Shown here piece by piece: positions 17,320 to 26,417 of a DNA stretch of 64,000 nucleotides (position 1 is its first letter; each line of letters opens with the position of its first letter). Where the stretch lies: contig QHME01000002.1 in the NCBI GenBank assembly GCA_003258735.1, positions 186,001-250,000 on the forward strand, written 5' to 3'. The notes beneath the pieces are model-generated. The model was not told where the DNA came from. It saw nothing but the letters and a program-made list of their open reading frames with translations, and ran no database searches. The position numbers and the translations under genes are program-made. The stretch comes from Candidatus Melainabacteria bacterium (GTDB lineage: Bacteria; Cyanobacteriota; Vampirovibrionia; Gastranaerophilales; Gastranaerophilaceae).

Positions 17320-18537
17320 TTAGCAATAACACCTTGCATGCGGAAGTTTGATTATAAATTCAGCTCCTTGATTTTCTTCACTTTTTACTGAAATATTTCC
17401 ATCATGCAATTTAGTAAATTCTTTTGCAATAGTTAAACCAAGTCCGGTTGAAGCTTCTGTTTTAGCACTTTCAACTTGAAAAAATTTTGAAAATATTTTT
17501 TTATGATGCTTTTTCGGAATTCCAATGCCATCATCTTTTATTGAAATTACTAAGTTTTCACCTTTTAAATTGGTAGAAATTATAATTTCAGACTTTGCAT
17601 ATTTTATAGCATTACTCAAAATATTTAATAAAATCTGTTCAATCTTCATATAATCTGCAATAATTTCTATAGGTTCTTCAATTTCTTTCTTTATTGTTAG
17701 ATTTTTTTTAGCAGCCAGTGGTGTAATAATATTACACGCTTCAATTATGGCATCAGAAATATTGAAGGTCGAAAGGTTTAATTTCAGAGTGTGAGATTCA
17801 ATTTTTGCAATATCAAGAATTTCATTTATCATCCCAAGTAACTTAATTCCGGAGGCTTTTATATCCTCCACATATTCTGATTGCTTATCATTCAAATCTC
17901 CAAAAATTTTGCCACCAAGAGCCTCAGAAAAGCCAATAATTGAATTTAGTGGAGTGCGCAAATCATGCGAAACATTTGCAATAAATTGATTTTGCAATTT
18001 TTCATTTTCTTTAATTTTTGAATTTTGTTTTTTTACATTTTCATACGCCTGATGCGTCTCTACAATGCCTTCTTCCATTGCCTTGACCTGCATTTTCAGA
18101 ATTTTTGAAACCTCTAAATCTTTTAACAAATTAGCAATAATTTTTGTGCAGGTTTTAAAAATAAGTTTTTCATCAAGAGAAAAATCCGGCTCGTTTCGCT
18201 CAATTACAAGAATACCCAAAATAGCACCTTTTATTTCTAATCTTGAACAAAGCAGATATTTTTGGCTGTTAAAAAGTTTTTTTATATCATCTGAAATATC
18301 TTCATAATGTGGGTCATACAGCTTTTTGGATAAGGAATCATCAATTTTAATTGTTTCAATTTTCGGAAAATTTTTGCTATATTCAAGACTCAAAAAATTT
18401 GGTGTCAAATAAAAAATTCCGGCAGAATCTAACTTGATAACCTCATCTAATACATCAAACATAGCCTTGTGATGAGTTGTTTTGTTCAAGTCTAAATCAT
18501 AAAATTTATTAATTTTTTCAATTGCATTTTTATACAT
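17320..18537 (-). CDS. sensor histidine kinase with GAF-like domain
   Basis: 405 residues, no membrane segment. Residues ~20-140 look like a GAF sensor, 145-185 a coiled-coil linker. The phosphorylated histidine is His191 in 'NVSHDLRTPLNSIIGFSEAL'; the ATPase domain follows with the N box 'LSNAIKYA', 'DDGIGIP' and 'GLGLTIAKEF'. A cytosolic kinase reading an internal signal. It is last in the operon after hpt; no cognate regulator is adjacent (the orphan receiver at 5 kb is one candidate). Confidence 0.9.
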   Translation of the reverse strand: MYKNAIEKINKFYDLDLNKTTHHKAMFDVLDEVIKLDSAGIFYLTPNFLSLEYSKNFPKIETIKIDDSLSKKLYDPHYEDISDDIKKLFNSQKYLLCSRLEIKGAILGILVIERNEPDFSLDEKLIFKTCTKIIANLLKDLEVSKILKMQVKAMEEGIVETHQAYENVKKQNSKIKENEKLQNQFIANVSHDLRTPLNSIIGFSEALGGKIFGDLNDKQSEYVEDIKASGIKLLGMINEILDIAKIESHTLKLNLSTFNISDAIIEACNIITPLAAKKNLTIKKEIEEPIEIIADYMKIEQILLNILSNAIKYAKSEIIISTNLKGENLVISIKDDGIGIPKKHHKKIFSKFFQVESAKTEASTGLGLTIAKEFTKLHDGNISVKSEENQGAEFIIKLPHARCYC

Positions 18538-18553
18538 TTGAAAACCTCAAAAA

Positions 18554-19093
18554 TTACATTTCCTTGTAGCCAATATAGCGCAAATTTCTATAATATCCCT
18601 CATAATCTAAACCATATCCGACAACAAACTTGTTATCAACTTCAAAGCCATAATAATCCGGCTCTATATCGACTTTTCTTGTGATTTTTTTATCAAGCAA
18701 AGAGCAGAATTTTATTGACTTTGCATTAAAGTTACAGTGCATAAAATCCATCAAAAATTTTGCAGTCAGACCTGTATCTACAATATCTTCAACTATTAAA
18801 ACATTTTTGCCGTTTAAATCAGGCAATTTGATATCTACGGCATTTACTTTTCCCGATGTTGAAAAACCACTACCATAACTTGATAATCTGATAAATTCCA
18901 TCTGCAAAGGCATATCCAGATGTTTTACAAGATCAACCGCAAACATAACAGCGCCTTTTAATACACAAATTGCAATAACCTCTTCGCCATTATAAAATTT
19001 GTTCATTTCTTGCGCTAATTCTTTGATTCTAGTTTGTATTTGTTCTTCGCTAAACAATATTTTTAAATCTTCAGGTTTTAAATCTAATTCCAT
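18554..19093 (-). CDS. hpt: hypoxanthine phosphoribosyltransferase
   Basis: 179 residues. The PRPP-binding motif 'VLIVEDIVDTGLT' is at 98-110, and 'VLKGAVMFAVDL' and 'FIRLSSYGSG' are typical. Salvages hypoxanthine (and guanine) to IMP/GMP. It starts one base after tilS ends; the tilS-hpt pair is widespread in bacteria. Confidence 0.95.
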   Translation of the reverse strand: MELDLKPEDLKILFSEEQIQTRIKELAQEMNKFYNGEEVIAICVLKGAVMFAVDLVKHLDMPLQMEFIRLSSYGSGFSTSGKVNAVDIKLPDLNGKNVLIVEDIVDTGLTAKFLMDFMHCNFNAKSIKFCSLLDKKITRKVDIEPDYYGFEVDNKFVVGYGLDYEGYYRNLRYIGYKEM

Positions 19094-19094
19094 T

Positions 19095-20435
19095 TTATAT
19101 GCCCTCTTTCTTATATAATTGCAACCTATGTGTTGGTTTAGATATAATTTTTATTCTATCACTAATACCCAGTCCAATTGCCCACAAAACTTCTTCTCCT
19201 TGTGTTAAAAATAAAAGATTATCTTTTTGGTGATTTGGTATTTTTTTTGCATTCAAGTATTTTTTTAATTTTTGAGAACCTCTCATTCCAAAAGGTCTTA
19301 TAATATCACCATCTTGACGCTGTCGTAATTCAAATTCAAAATCAATATTTTCAAGATTTACATAAGCAATATTTTCATTATCTTTTGGAAATTTTTTCAC
19401 ATTTTTTGAAAATTTTTCTATCTCAAAAATATAATCTCCAATTTCATATTTTCCTTCTTTATTTATAAAAACATTTTGAAAATTTTCGGATTTTTTATCA
19501 GTAATTTCCATATATTTTTCATTAACAAAAAGCCATAAATTGTTAGTTAAAGAACAAATTTTACCTGACTTTGAGTCTTTAGTTTCGTAGATAAAATTTA
19601 AAATATTTTCTATTTTTTTTCTATCATAATCAAGATTATTTTTGATAAAAATATTATAAACAATTCGTTTTTGTACACTAATTTTGTGAGCTAAAAATTT
19701 TGATATATTTATTCTATTTTTATCTGAAATTTTACCCAAAATTTCATCAATTGAATCGTTTATAATTTCGTTATCATCCTGAGCAATTTCTGATAGCGAA
19801 TTGATTGTATCAATAACATTTGGATTAACTTCTTTTAATAAGGGTAAAATTTTTGTTCTAATAAAATTTCGTTTATATTTTATATCATTATTTGAACTAT
19901 CTAAATTTGGAGTTAGCCCTAATTTTTGAGAATATTTTTCGATTTCACCACGCGCAATAGATAACAACGGACGATAATAAATATCTCTATGAGCACTAAT
20001 ACCTTGTAAACCGTAAACCCCTGTCCCCATACAAATACGATAAATCAAAGTTTCTGCATTGTCATTTTTATTGTGTGCTGTAAATACAATCTTGCTAGCA
20101 AACTTTTTACTGCACTTTTCAAAGAATTTGTATCTCGCATCACGTGCTGCAGTCTCTGTATGCGCAATATTTTGGTCCAGTTCTTCACTATAAAAATCTA
20201 TTCCAAGATTTTTACAAAAATTTTGACAATTTAATTGTTCTCTATCACTCTCTTGACCGCGCCATTTGTGATTTAGGTGAATTGCAACAATTTTATTTTT
20301 GCAAACTCTTTTTAGCGCATGAAGTAAACACATTGAATCAAAACCGCCTGAAAAAGCCACAAGATATACCAAATCTGATTTTTCTAAATCGTATTTTTGT
20401 AAAAAAGTTTTAATTGTACTATCAATTTTATTCAT
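19095..20435 (-). CDS. tilS: tRNA(Ile)-lysidine synthetase
   Basis: 446 residues. The PP-loop 'SGGFDS' is at 29-34, with 'AHNKNDNAETLIYRICMGTG' and 'RPLLSIARGEIEKY' following, and a C-terminal domain with 'LRQRQDGDIIRPFGMRGSQKLKKYL'. It changes the wobble cytidine of tRNA-Ile(CAU) to lysidine so that AUA is read as isoleucine. This matters here since AUA is frequent in the A+T-rich genes and may even serve as a start codon (see the wecA-like gene). Confidence 0.95.
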   Translation of the reverse strand: MNKIDSTIKTFLQKYDLEKSDLVYLVAFSGGFDSMCLLHALKRVCKNKIVAIHLNHKWRGQESDREQLNCQNFCKNLGIDFYSEELDQNIAHTETAARDARYKFFEKCSKKFASKIVFTAHNKNDNAETLIYRICMGTGVYGLQGISAHRDIYYRPLLSIARGEIEKYSQKLGLTPNLDSSNNDIKYKRNFIRTKILPLLKEVNPNVIDTINSLSEIAQDDNEIINDSIDEILGKISDKNRINISKFLAHKISVQKRIVYNIFIKNNLDYDRKKIENILNFIYETKDSKSGKICSLTNNLWLFVNEKYMEITDKKSENFQNVFINKEGKYEIGDYIFEIEKFSKNVKKFPKDNENIAYVNLENIDFEFELRQRQDGDIIRPFGMRGSQKLKKYLNAKKIPNHQKDNLLFLTQGEEVLWAIGLGISDRIKIISKPTHRLQLYKKEGI

Positions 20436-20441
20436 AGCTTT

Positions 20442-21806
20442 TTAGTTTTGATGGGCAAGGTGTTTTTTTATACCTTCACGAATCTCAACAACATCAGTAC
20501 CTAGAGACTCTAGTGCTTGCATAGCAAGAGAATCAGGTTCTGTTGTAATTGCATATAGCAAGTCTGAAGATTCGATTTTTGTTTTGTTTTGTTTTTTTGC
20601 GTATTCCCAAGCCGTTTCCAATACACGTTTTGCACGTTTGGTAAATACCATTTCTTTATCGGTATATTCATTACCACAGCCAACAATTTTTTCAACCACA
20701 ATTCTTGCATCACGAATATTGATTTCTAATTCCTTTAACACAACCGCGCCAATACCTGTAGCCTCACCAATTATGCCGAGTAAGAACATTTCCGTACCGA
20801 CAACTCCACGTCCGATTCGCCTTGCTTCTTGCTTTGCTAATCGCAGGATAGTAAGAGTTTCAGGCATTTGTTTTTCGATTGGTTTTATAATTCCATGTGC
20901 CAAATCATCGTCATTAATGTGTAATTCCTTAAAAATGTTATAGGCAACACCTTTTTTGGTTTTGAGCAAACCCAAAACCATGTGTTCAGGCAAAACTTCA
21001 GAAGAACCAAGTTCTTTTGCTGTTTGCAAAGCCAAACTCATTGCTCTAAAAGCGTTTGGAGTAAATACAATTTGACGTCCTTCATATTCAGCTTGCCTTG
21101 AATCCACTTGAGCCAATTTTTCTTCAAAATTTTCTTCGGTAAGTCCGAATGTAGCAAGAATTTTGGCTAAATCAGAATTTTTATCTTCCAAAATTGAAGA
21201 AATAATTTGTTCTGTTCCCAAAATTTCGTAATTTGAAGTTGATAATTTTGAAACAGCTCGTTCAAAGACTTTTGATGATTGAGGATTGTCAAACAATGAG
21301 TCTGTTTCTTGAGTCAAATTAACTTCTTGCTCTTTATTTTCATCCAATTCTGGGTGATAATCCTTTTTCACTTTTCTTTGAACAAGCTTTTCAATTAATG
21401 GTTTAGATTTCTCGATATCAAATCCGAGGTTTTCCAAATACTGCGGAATTTTTGACTGCTTGTCACTAATTGCAGCAAGAACAAGGTGTTCATAGTGCAC
21501 AGTTGGATTTCCGGATTTTTCTATCAATTTCATAGTTTCTGTCAAAATTCGTTTGAAATCCTCACTAAACGGAATAGAAGAGGTCATATCCGATTCTTCA
21601 ATATTTAAACTCAGATAAATCTCTTCAGCCAAACGTTCATAAGTTATGTTATATGATTTGAAAATTTTGGCACAAAATCCTTTAGTCTCTTTTACAAGAG
21701 CCAACAACAGATGCTCTGATAAAACTTTATCAGAATGGTCATATATCGCTGTATTTTGAGCCTCAACAATTACATTAACGGCTTTTTCCGTAAATTTTTC
21801 AAACAA
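20442..21806 (-). CDS. tandem Clp N-domain protein without ATPase
   Basis: 454 residues made of six Clp repeat motifs (about 3-66, 80-143, 175-234, 248-312, 316-375, 388-449), that is three double Clp_N domains. Each carries the helix mark seen as 'EHLLLAL' (31-37), 'EHLVLAA' (106), 'EQIISSI' (199), 'EHMVLGL' (274), 'TEMFLLGI' (338) and 'SDLLYAI' (414). In ClpC/ClpB this domain binds substrates and adaptors in front of AAA+ rings; no Walker motif is present and the gene ends cleanly, so it is not a truncated ClpC. It may act as a chaperone accessory or decoy for adaptors. Fifth gene of an eight-gene operon. Confidence 0.85.
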   Translation of the reverse strand: MFEKFTEKAVNVIVEAQNTAIYDHSDKVLSEHLLLALVKETKGFCAKIFKSYNITYERLAEEIYLSLNIEESDMTSSIPFSEDFKRILTETMKLIEKSGNPTVHYEHLVLAAISDKQSKIPQYLENLGFDIEKSKPLIEKLVQRKVKKDYHPELDENKEQEVNLTQETDSLFDNPQSSKVFERAVSKLSTSNYEILGTEQIISSILEDKNSDLAKILATFGLTEENFEEKLAQVDSRQAEYEGRQIVFTPNAFRAMSLALQTAKELGSSEVLPEHMVLGLLKTKKGVAYNIFKELHINDDDLAHGIIKPIEKQMPETLTILRLAKQEARRIGRGVVGTEMFLLGIIGEATGIGAVVLKELEINIRDARIVVEKIVGCGNEYTDKEMVFTKRAKRVLETAWEYAKKQNKTKIESSDLLYAITTEPDSLAMQALESLGTDVVEIREGIKKHLAHQN

Positions 21807-21820
21807 AATGAGATTCCTTA

Positions 21821-22105
21821 CTATTCTTCTGTTTCTTCGTCTTCGCCTTCTTCATATTCAAGGTTTTCAATGTATTCTTGAACTTTTTCAAATTCATCAT
21901 CATCATCAATTGTTTCGAAGAATACTTCTTCGCCTTCTTCAGTGTATCTCATCAATACAACTTCAGGTTCTTCTTCTTTTGAATCAGCTTCAACTAAAAG
22001 TGCATATTGTTTTCCTTCAAATTCAACAATGTCATACAATTCACATTTGATTACTGTACCGTCATCATCTGTGATTTCAATAATGTTTTCTTCATCAATA
22101 GCCAT
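21821..22105 (-). CDS. DUF1292 acidic protein
   Basis: 94 residues from the ATG at 22105, chosen because AAAGGAG lies eight bases upstream and this start does not overlap ruvX. 'IIEITDDDGTVIKCELYDIVEFEGKQYALL' and 'VVLMRYTEEGEE' are the DUF1292 core; the C-terminus is very acidic ('EYEEGEDEETEE'). The family is often encoded beside ruvX, as here and in Firmicutes (yrzB-yrrK). Function unknown. Confidence 0.8.
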   Translation of the reverse strand: MAIDEENIIEITDDDGTVIKCELYDIVEFEGKQYALLVEADSKEEEPEVVLMRYTEEGEEVFFETIDDDDEFEKVQEYIENLEYEEGEDEETEE

Positions 22106-22125
22106 TGGGTATTCTCCTTTATTTT

Positions 22126-22530
22126 CTATTTTGTACGTGACAGATATTGTTCCAGTATAATACAAGCACTCTCAATATCAACCAGTCCTTTATCTTTTCT
22201 AAAGTCTATTTTTTTATTCCGAAGATTTTCTTCTGCGGTATCTGAGGTCAGACGTTCATCTTCAAAAATCACTTCAAAATCTTTGATTTTTGACGCAAAT
22301 TCTTCACAGTTTTCAGCCTGAAAACCTTTAGTACCATCCATATTCAATGGTAAACCAACTACAATTTTTTCAACATGGTTTTCTTTAGCAATTTTTTTAA
22401 TGGATTCTAACGCATTTTCTTCCGGCTCTCTTGGAATATAAGAATGACCATTTGCAAGCATCAACAAATAATCGCTCAGAGCGATTCCTATTCGTTTGGT
22501 GCCGATATCAAGAGCCATAACTTTATACAT
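22126..22530 (-). CDS. ruvX: YqgF/RuvX-type nuclease
   Basis: 134 residues, RNase H-like fold. 'VMALDIGTKRIGIALSD' gives the first catalytic aspartate, 'VVGLPLNMDGTKG' and 'FEDERLTSDTAEENL' the others. The family matures the 5' end of 16S rRNA in Escherichia coli and is also described as a Holliday junction resolvase. Its start overlaps the preceding gene by eight bases. Confidence 0.93.
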   Translation of the reverse strand: MYKVMALDIGTKRIGIALSDYLLMLANGHSYIPREPEENALESIKKIAKENHVEKIVVGLPLNMDGTKGFQAENCEEFASKIKDFEVIFEDERLTSDTAEENLRNKKIDFRKDKGLVDIESACIILEQYLSRTK

Positions 22531-24124
22531 TATTTACCCACTTTTCTTCAATATACTTGATTTTATCGTTTATTTCATCATGAGTCAAGTCATATTTATC
22601 AATACTTTTGTTATATTTAACAACCGCTAAATATTCATAAATACTGCGTCTTAGAATTATCTCAAACATTTTACTTAAAAGTTCATCACTATTTATCAAC
22701 CCTAAAAGTTCAGCAGCTTCAGAATCTTTTCCAATTGCAAATTTGATATACGCAGCCATATACAATTTCTTTATCCAAGCCTGACGTTCTTGCTCATAAA
22801 AAACTTTATCCAAATTATTTTCTACAAGTTCATCAAGATTTTGTGTTGACTTTAATTCTCTTAAGACTTCGTCAAATTCACTACTGTAACCGCTATCCAA
22901 AAACCAATGCTCTGATATTTTCATTTTTGCAAGTTCTTCAATAATAGAAGAATCAACTTTTGATGGAAAAACTTGCTCTTTCAAAATTTGTTCAATTGGT
23001 TCACTATCATAATCAATATCAATCAACAGATTTTTCCAACAAACGTATTCATAAGGAAGTTTCCAACTGTTTTGATTATTTTTAATTGTTGTAATTTCTG
23101 CATTATAAAGAATTGTTTTAAATGATTCTGGATTGATGTCAATAGTTTTTTCATCCCTCAAAAATCTTTCTAAAATTTTGCTACATTCAAATTTTGAAAT
23201 TTCAAAGAAACCAAAACAATCTCTAATACCGGTTTCAATATTGATTACAATAGATACGAATCTGATTTTTTCATTGTTCGTAATTCTCGTAAAAATTAAC
23301 GCTTGATCACCGTGCCCATCAGGATATGTCATATAAAATTTATAAGGTTTGCTATTTGATAAAATTTTTGTGTAAAATTCTTTTGTGTTATCTTCCCTCA
23401 TTCCTGAAATTTTAATTGTAGAAAGACTTTTACGAATAGCCTGAGATAACTCTCCATCTGATAATGCCAACATTTCATTAAGAACATGCAATGCAAGTTG
23501 CGATTTTGTATCAGCCAAAAGCTTTAACGCCTCTTTGCCTTCAGGACTATTAGGTTCTGAGACAAAAACAGGAATCAAAATATTTGCCAAAGCATCAGAT
23601 TCAAAATCCTCACTAAACGAATTTAACAAGGTAATCTTGTCTTGGACTCTAAGAGTTGTCAAAAAGTCCATAAAATCAATTTGAACCTCTGGATTAATTA
23701 CAGCAGTATTTAAAAGTTGCTTTGTATTTTCATCAAGCAAACTTTGTGCATCGTTCAAATATTCTTCACATGATTCATAAGACCAATCAGCATCTAAATC
23801 TCGCAAAAGGTTTAATATTGTGATTTTTACCTCAGTTTGCAAATTTTGATTTTTTAAAGACTCCCAAAGTTTGTTAACCAATTCATCTTTTTGTACATAA
23901 TGTTCCAGCATAAAACAGATTACAGGTATTTTTGCAGTATCTGCATTTGACAATTCTTTAAACAACACTTTTGAAATAACTTTTTTATCTTCTTGAGCAT
24001 CTAGCATTTCAAAATCAGCAAGACAATTCTGAATATCATCTACCGAATTTATTTTGTTAAGTAGTGTTGTTATTGCATTTTTTAACTCGAACGGATTTAA
24101 TTGTTTAAACTTGGAGGTTGTCAT
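22523..24124 (-). CDS. HEAT-like helical repeat protein, unknown function
   Basis: 533 residues. The first ~240 are alternating helices with a ~37-residue period ('VLFKELSNADTAKIPVICFMLEHYVQKDELVNKLW...') like HEAT/ARM repeats; the middle (255-330) is a mixed alpha/beta region ('MTYPDGHGDQALIFTRITNNEKIRFVS'); the rest is helical. No catalytic motif is evident. It lies between the ClpX-type zinc finger gene and ruvX in one operon, six bases after the former. I do not recognise a named family. Confidence 0.7.
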   Translation of the reverse strand: MTTSKFKQLNPFELKNAITTLLNKINSVDDIQNCLADFEMLDAQEDKKVISKVLFKELSNADTAKIPVICFMLEHYVQKDELVNKLWESLKNQNLQTEVKITILNLLRDLDADWSYESCEEYLNDAQSLLDENTKQLLNTAVINPEVQIDFMDFLTTLRVQDKITLLNSFSEDFESDALANILIPVFVSEPNSPEGKEALKLLADTKSQLALHVLNEMLALSDGELSQAIRKSLSTIKISGMREDNTKEFYTKILSNSKPYKFYMTYPDGHGDQALIFTRITNNEKIRFVSIVINIETGIRDCFGFFEISKFECSKILERFLRDEKTIDINPESFKTILYNAEITTIKNNQNSWKLPYEYVCWKNLLIDIDYDSEPIEQILKEQVFPSKVDSSIIEELAKMKISEHWFLDSGYSSEFDEVLRELKSTQNLDELVENNLDKVFYEQERQAWIKKLYMAAYIKFAIGKDSEAAELLGLINSDELLSKMFEIILRRSIYEYLAVVKYNKSIDKYDLTHDEINDKIKYIEEKWVNNV

Positions 24125-24130
24125 TTTAAA

Positions 24131-24403
24131 TTATCTTGCCTTTCCCCAAAACGCATCTAAAATATGTTGAGCTTCCGCAGACGGCATTCTGTCTTGCAAA
24201 ATCAAATATTGAACCGCAATCATAGCACATTCTGAACAAATATTCACTCCTGGACCTTTGACCATTTTTATAACTTGCGTATTGGGTCTTCCACAAAAAC
24301 TGCAATACACAGGTTCAACATTTTGACCGTTTTCTTCTTGATGTTTTTCGTCAGTGATAGCCTTTTTCTTTGCACCTAAGCTGACTACTTTATCGTCTGA
24401 CAT
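24131..24403 (-). CDS. stand-alone ClpX-type zinc finger protein
   Basis: 90 residues. The C-terminal half is a ClpX N-terminal zinc-binding domain: Cys34, Cys37, Cys56 and Cys59 in 'YCSFCGRP...GVNICSECAMIAVQYLI', with the spacing of the ClpX treble-clef finger. No AAA+ part follows. In ClpX the domain dimerises and recruits adaptors and substrates. First gene of the eight-gene operon that also holds the Clp N-domain protein. A TACAAT -10 (24429-24434, minus strand) and an AAGGAG site precede it. Confidence 0.85.
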   Translation of the reverse strand: MSDDKVVSLGAKKKAITDEKHQEENGQNVEPVYCSFCGRPNTQVIKMVKGPGVNICSECAMIAVQYLILQDRMPSAEAQHILDAFWGKAR

Positions 24404-24428
24404 ATAAATTCTCCTTTTTTACTCCACT

Positions 24429-24434
24429 ATTGTA
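24429..24434 (-). promoter_or_regulatory. -10 of the eight-gene operon
   Basis: Minus-strand TACAAT, about 25 bases before the zinc finger gene. The next seven genes follow with gaps of 1-20 bases or short overlaps down to 17320, so this may drive all of them. Confidence 0.4.
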
Positions 24435-24521
24435 ACTTAAATTAATGAAATTTGCCATATTTTTATTCTTAATTTATAATTACTTTAACATCAGCTTAAC
24501 ATGTAAAGAAGAGGGATATAA

Positions 24522-25100
24522 ATGAAAAAAGTTCTTTTGATTGCCAGCGTGTTATTTGTCGCGGTTGTATCAACAGCATGTATCAACAATTTGGCAGTTC
24601 AGGATTTGAACAACAAAGCTAAAATGTACGCAGATAAAGGGGATTACACTCAAGCAATCGAAAGATTAAAATCAAGTATAGACCTTGACCCATCTGTGTT
24701 TGAAACTCATTATAATTTGGCTGTTGTATATACTCAAGCAGAAGATTATATCAATGCTGTTGAAGAATACAAAAAAGTTATCGGAATGAAACCTGATATG
24801 GCAGATTCATACTATTCGTTAGCTACAGCAGAAAACAACTTGGCAGTTGATATGATGCAAGGTCGTGTAAGAATGAATGTTGACGAAACTTTGTATACTC
24901 CAAAAGCAGAAGATATTAATTTTGAAGAAAAAATCAAATTAACAGATAAAGAAGAAAATTTGATAAAAGAACTAAAAGAATCAGCTGCACAAAATTATGA
25001 AAAATATTTAGAATTAAATCCTAATGCGCAAGACAAAGCTGATGTCGAACAGCAAATACAAAAATTAACTCAATCAGACAATAAAACTGTTCAGGAATAA
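24522..25100 (+). CDS. TPR lipoprotein
   Basis: 192 residues. The N-terminus is a lipoprotein signal ending at Cys20 ('VVSTAC'). Residues ~28-95 carry two clear TPR motifs ('AKMYADKGDYTQAIERLKSSIDLDP', 'HYNLAVVYTQAEDYINAVEEYKKVIGMKP') and a third partial one; the remainder is charged helix. TPR lipoproteins hold envelope complexes together. The next gene, three bases on, is lgt, which lipidates such cysteines. Confidence 0.85.
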   Translation: MKKVLLIASVLFVAVVSTACINNLAVQDLNNKAKMYADKGDYTQAIERLKSSIDLDPSVFETHYNLAVVYTQAEDYINAVEEYKKVIGMKPDMADSYYSLATAENNLAVDMMQGRVRMNVDETLYTPKAEDINFEEKIKLTDKEENLIKELKESAAQNYEKYLELNPNAQDKADVEQQIQKLTQSDNKTVQE

Positions 25101-25103
25101 ATT

Positions 25104-25898
25104 ATGATTATACCTGCCCCACAATCAGTAGCCTTTAGCATTTTTAATGTTCCTGTTTATTGGTATGGAATAACCATGGCTCTCGCAATTTTCGTTGGGA
25201 TGTTGATGGCAAATTTTTTACACAACAAAATAAATCCGACAGAACGCAAGGATGTAATTATTGAATACTCACCTTTAATTATTTTTTGCGGAATTTTAGG
25301 AGCTAGAATATATTTTTGTTCTCTTAATCCAAGTTATTACTTTACACATCCACTTGAAATACTTGATATCAGAGAAGGCGGTTTATCTATTCATGGTGGA
25401 ATTTTGTTTGGTATATTGAGCCTGTTATTTGTTGCACGAAAAGCAAAACTTTCATTTCTACCTTTACTTGATTCTATGGGATGCGCTACAATTTTAGGTC
25501 AAGCAATTGGCAGGTGGGGAAATTACTTCAATTCAGAAGCTTATGGTTTACCAATAATCGGGCAAAATTGGGGACTTTTTATCCCTGAGGGAAAACGCAT
25601 TTTTGAATATTCAAATTATACACTTTTCCATCCTACATTTTTATACGAAAGTATTTGTGATATTTTTGGTTTCGCAATTTTATTTATGGTTTTAAGATAT
25701 TTTGGCAAGCAATACAAAGGCTTAGTATTTTTTCTGTATTTAGTTATTTATGCCATAATACGGTTCTTTATTGAACGCATAAGAATTGATAGTGCTTTAA
25801 ATTTAGGGAGTCTTCCTATAGCTGAAATAGCATCTTGCTGCTTGTTTGTTGTAGGCATTGTCGGAATGATGATAATTCTAGCTAAAAAGCGTGTATAG
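25104..25898 (+). CDS. lgt: prolipoprotein diacylglyceryl transferase
   Basis: 264 residues with about seven membrane helices. Signatures 'GARIYFCSLNP', 'EGGLSIHGGILFG' and 'GQAIGRWGNYFNSEAYG' mark Lgt. It transfers diacylglycerol from phosphatidylglycerol to the lipobox cysteine of prolipoproteins in the inner membrane. Co-transcribed with the TPR lipoprotein. Confidence 0.96.
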   Translation: MIIPAPQSVAFSIFNVPVYWYGITMALAIFVGMLMANFLHNKINPTERKDVIIEYSPLIIFCGILGARIYFCSLNPSYYFTHPLEILDIREGGLSIHGGILFGILSLLFVARKAKLSFLPLLDSMGCATILGQAIGRWGNYFNSEAYGLPIIGQNWGLFIPEGKRIFEYSNYTLFHPTFLYESICDIFGFAILFMVLRYFGKQYKGLVFFLYLVIYAIIRFFIERIRIDSALNLGSLPIAEIASCCLFVVGIVGMMIILAKKRV

Positions 25899-26021
25899 CT
25901 TTATTTTAGGCATTTTTATCCAGCATATAACCTTTACATAACTTCACATATCGGCATTTTGTGAAATTTCAACTTCAAAAAAAACTTTATATAAAAGTGA
26001 AGTATATGAGGAGATATGAGT

Positions 26022-26210
26022 ATGCCAGAAATTTCATTTTGTTTATTCGATTTAGGTAAATTGTTTGAATTGTTACCAAAAGAAAATAAAGAACTTAAAG
26101 CCAAAATTGCAGAATATGAGACAAACGCTCAAGAAGCAATGGCACAAAATCGGATGAAATTATTTTCTGACTATGGCTACAAAAGCGAATTTGATGCCGC
26201 TTTGACATAG
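26022..26210 (+). CDS. small coiled-coil protein
   Basis: 62 residues from the ATG at 26022, which is eight bases after GGAG; the ATG at 26016 is only two bases from it. 'LFELLPKENKELKAKIAEYETNAQEAMAQNRMKLFSDY' is a short amphipathic helix with coiled-coil character. The start context and the terminator right after it support a real gene. Function unknown. Confidence 0.55.
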   Translation: MPEISFCLFDLGKLFELLPKENKELKAKIAEYETNAQEAMAQNRMKLFSDYGYKSEFDAALT

Positions 26211-26224
26211 TACACAAAAAAGAA

Positions 26225-26257
26225 AAAGACAAGGTCACTCCTTGTCTTTATTTTTAT
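26225..26257 (+). terminator. terminator after the small coiled-coil gene
   Basis: AAAGACAAGG paired with CCTTGTCTTT around TCACT, followed by TATTTTTATT. Confidence 0.85.
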
Positions 26258-26272
26258 TAGACTCAATTAATA

Positions 26273-26349
26273 AAAATATTTAGTGTAGCAGTTAAGCTGT
26301 ACGCTTAACTTTGTTGTGTATGTGACAAGGACCTGCACTTAAATATTTT
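26273..26349. ncRNA. candidate structured RNA, three-way junction
   Basis: Closing stem of about 14 pairs (26273-26287 with 26334-26349), enclosing a perfect 7-base hairpin (GTTAAGC 26291-26297 with GCTTAAC 26303-26309) and a second hairpin (CTTTGT with ACAAGG). Another small stem (CAGA/TCTG) follows at 26353-26366. It lies in a 160-base gap between convergent genes, so it is not a leader of either. On the minus strand a TATAATGCTAAC sequence (about 26397-26408) could promote it. No known RNA family is recognised. Confidence 0.35.
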
Positions 26350-26417
26350 ATTCAGAGTAAATTCTGTCTAAAACTGAGTAATCAAATCCTCATATTTGTT
26401 AGCATTATATTGGAAAT

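Noticed and set aside
26291..26309. GTTAAGC/GCTTAAC resembling integron attC core sites
   Set aside because: The half-sites are in the wrong order for attC (GTTRRRY should be on the right) and no integrase or cassette array is present.
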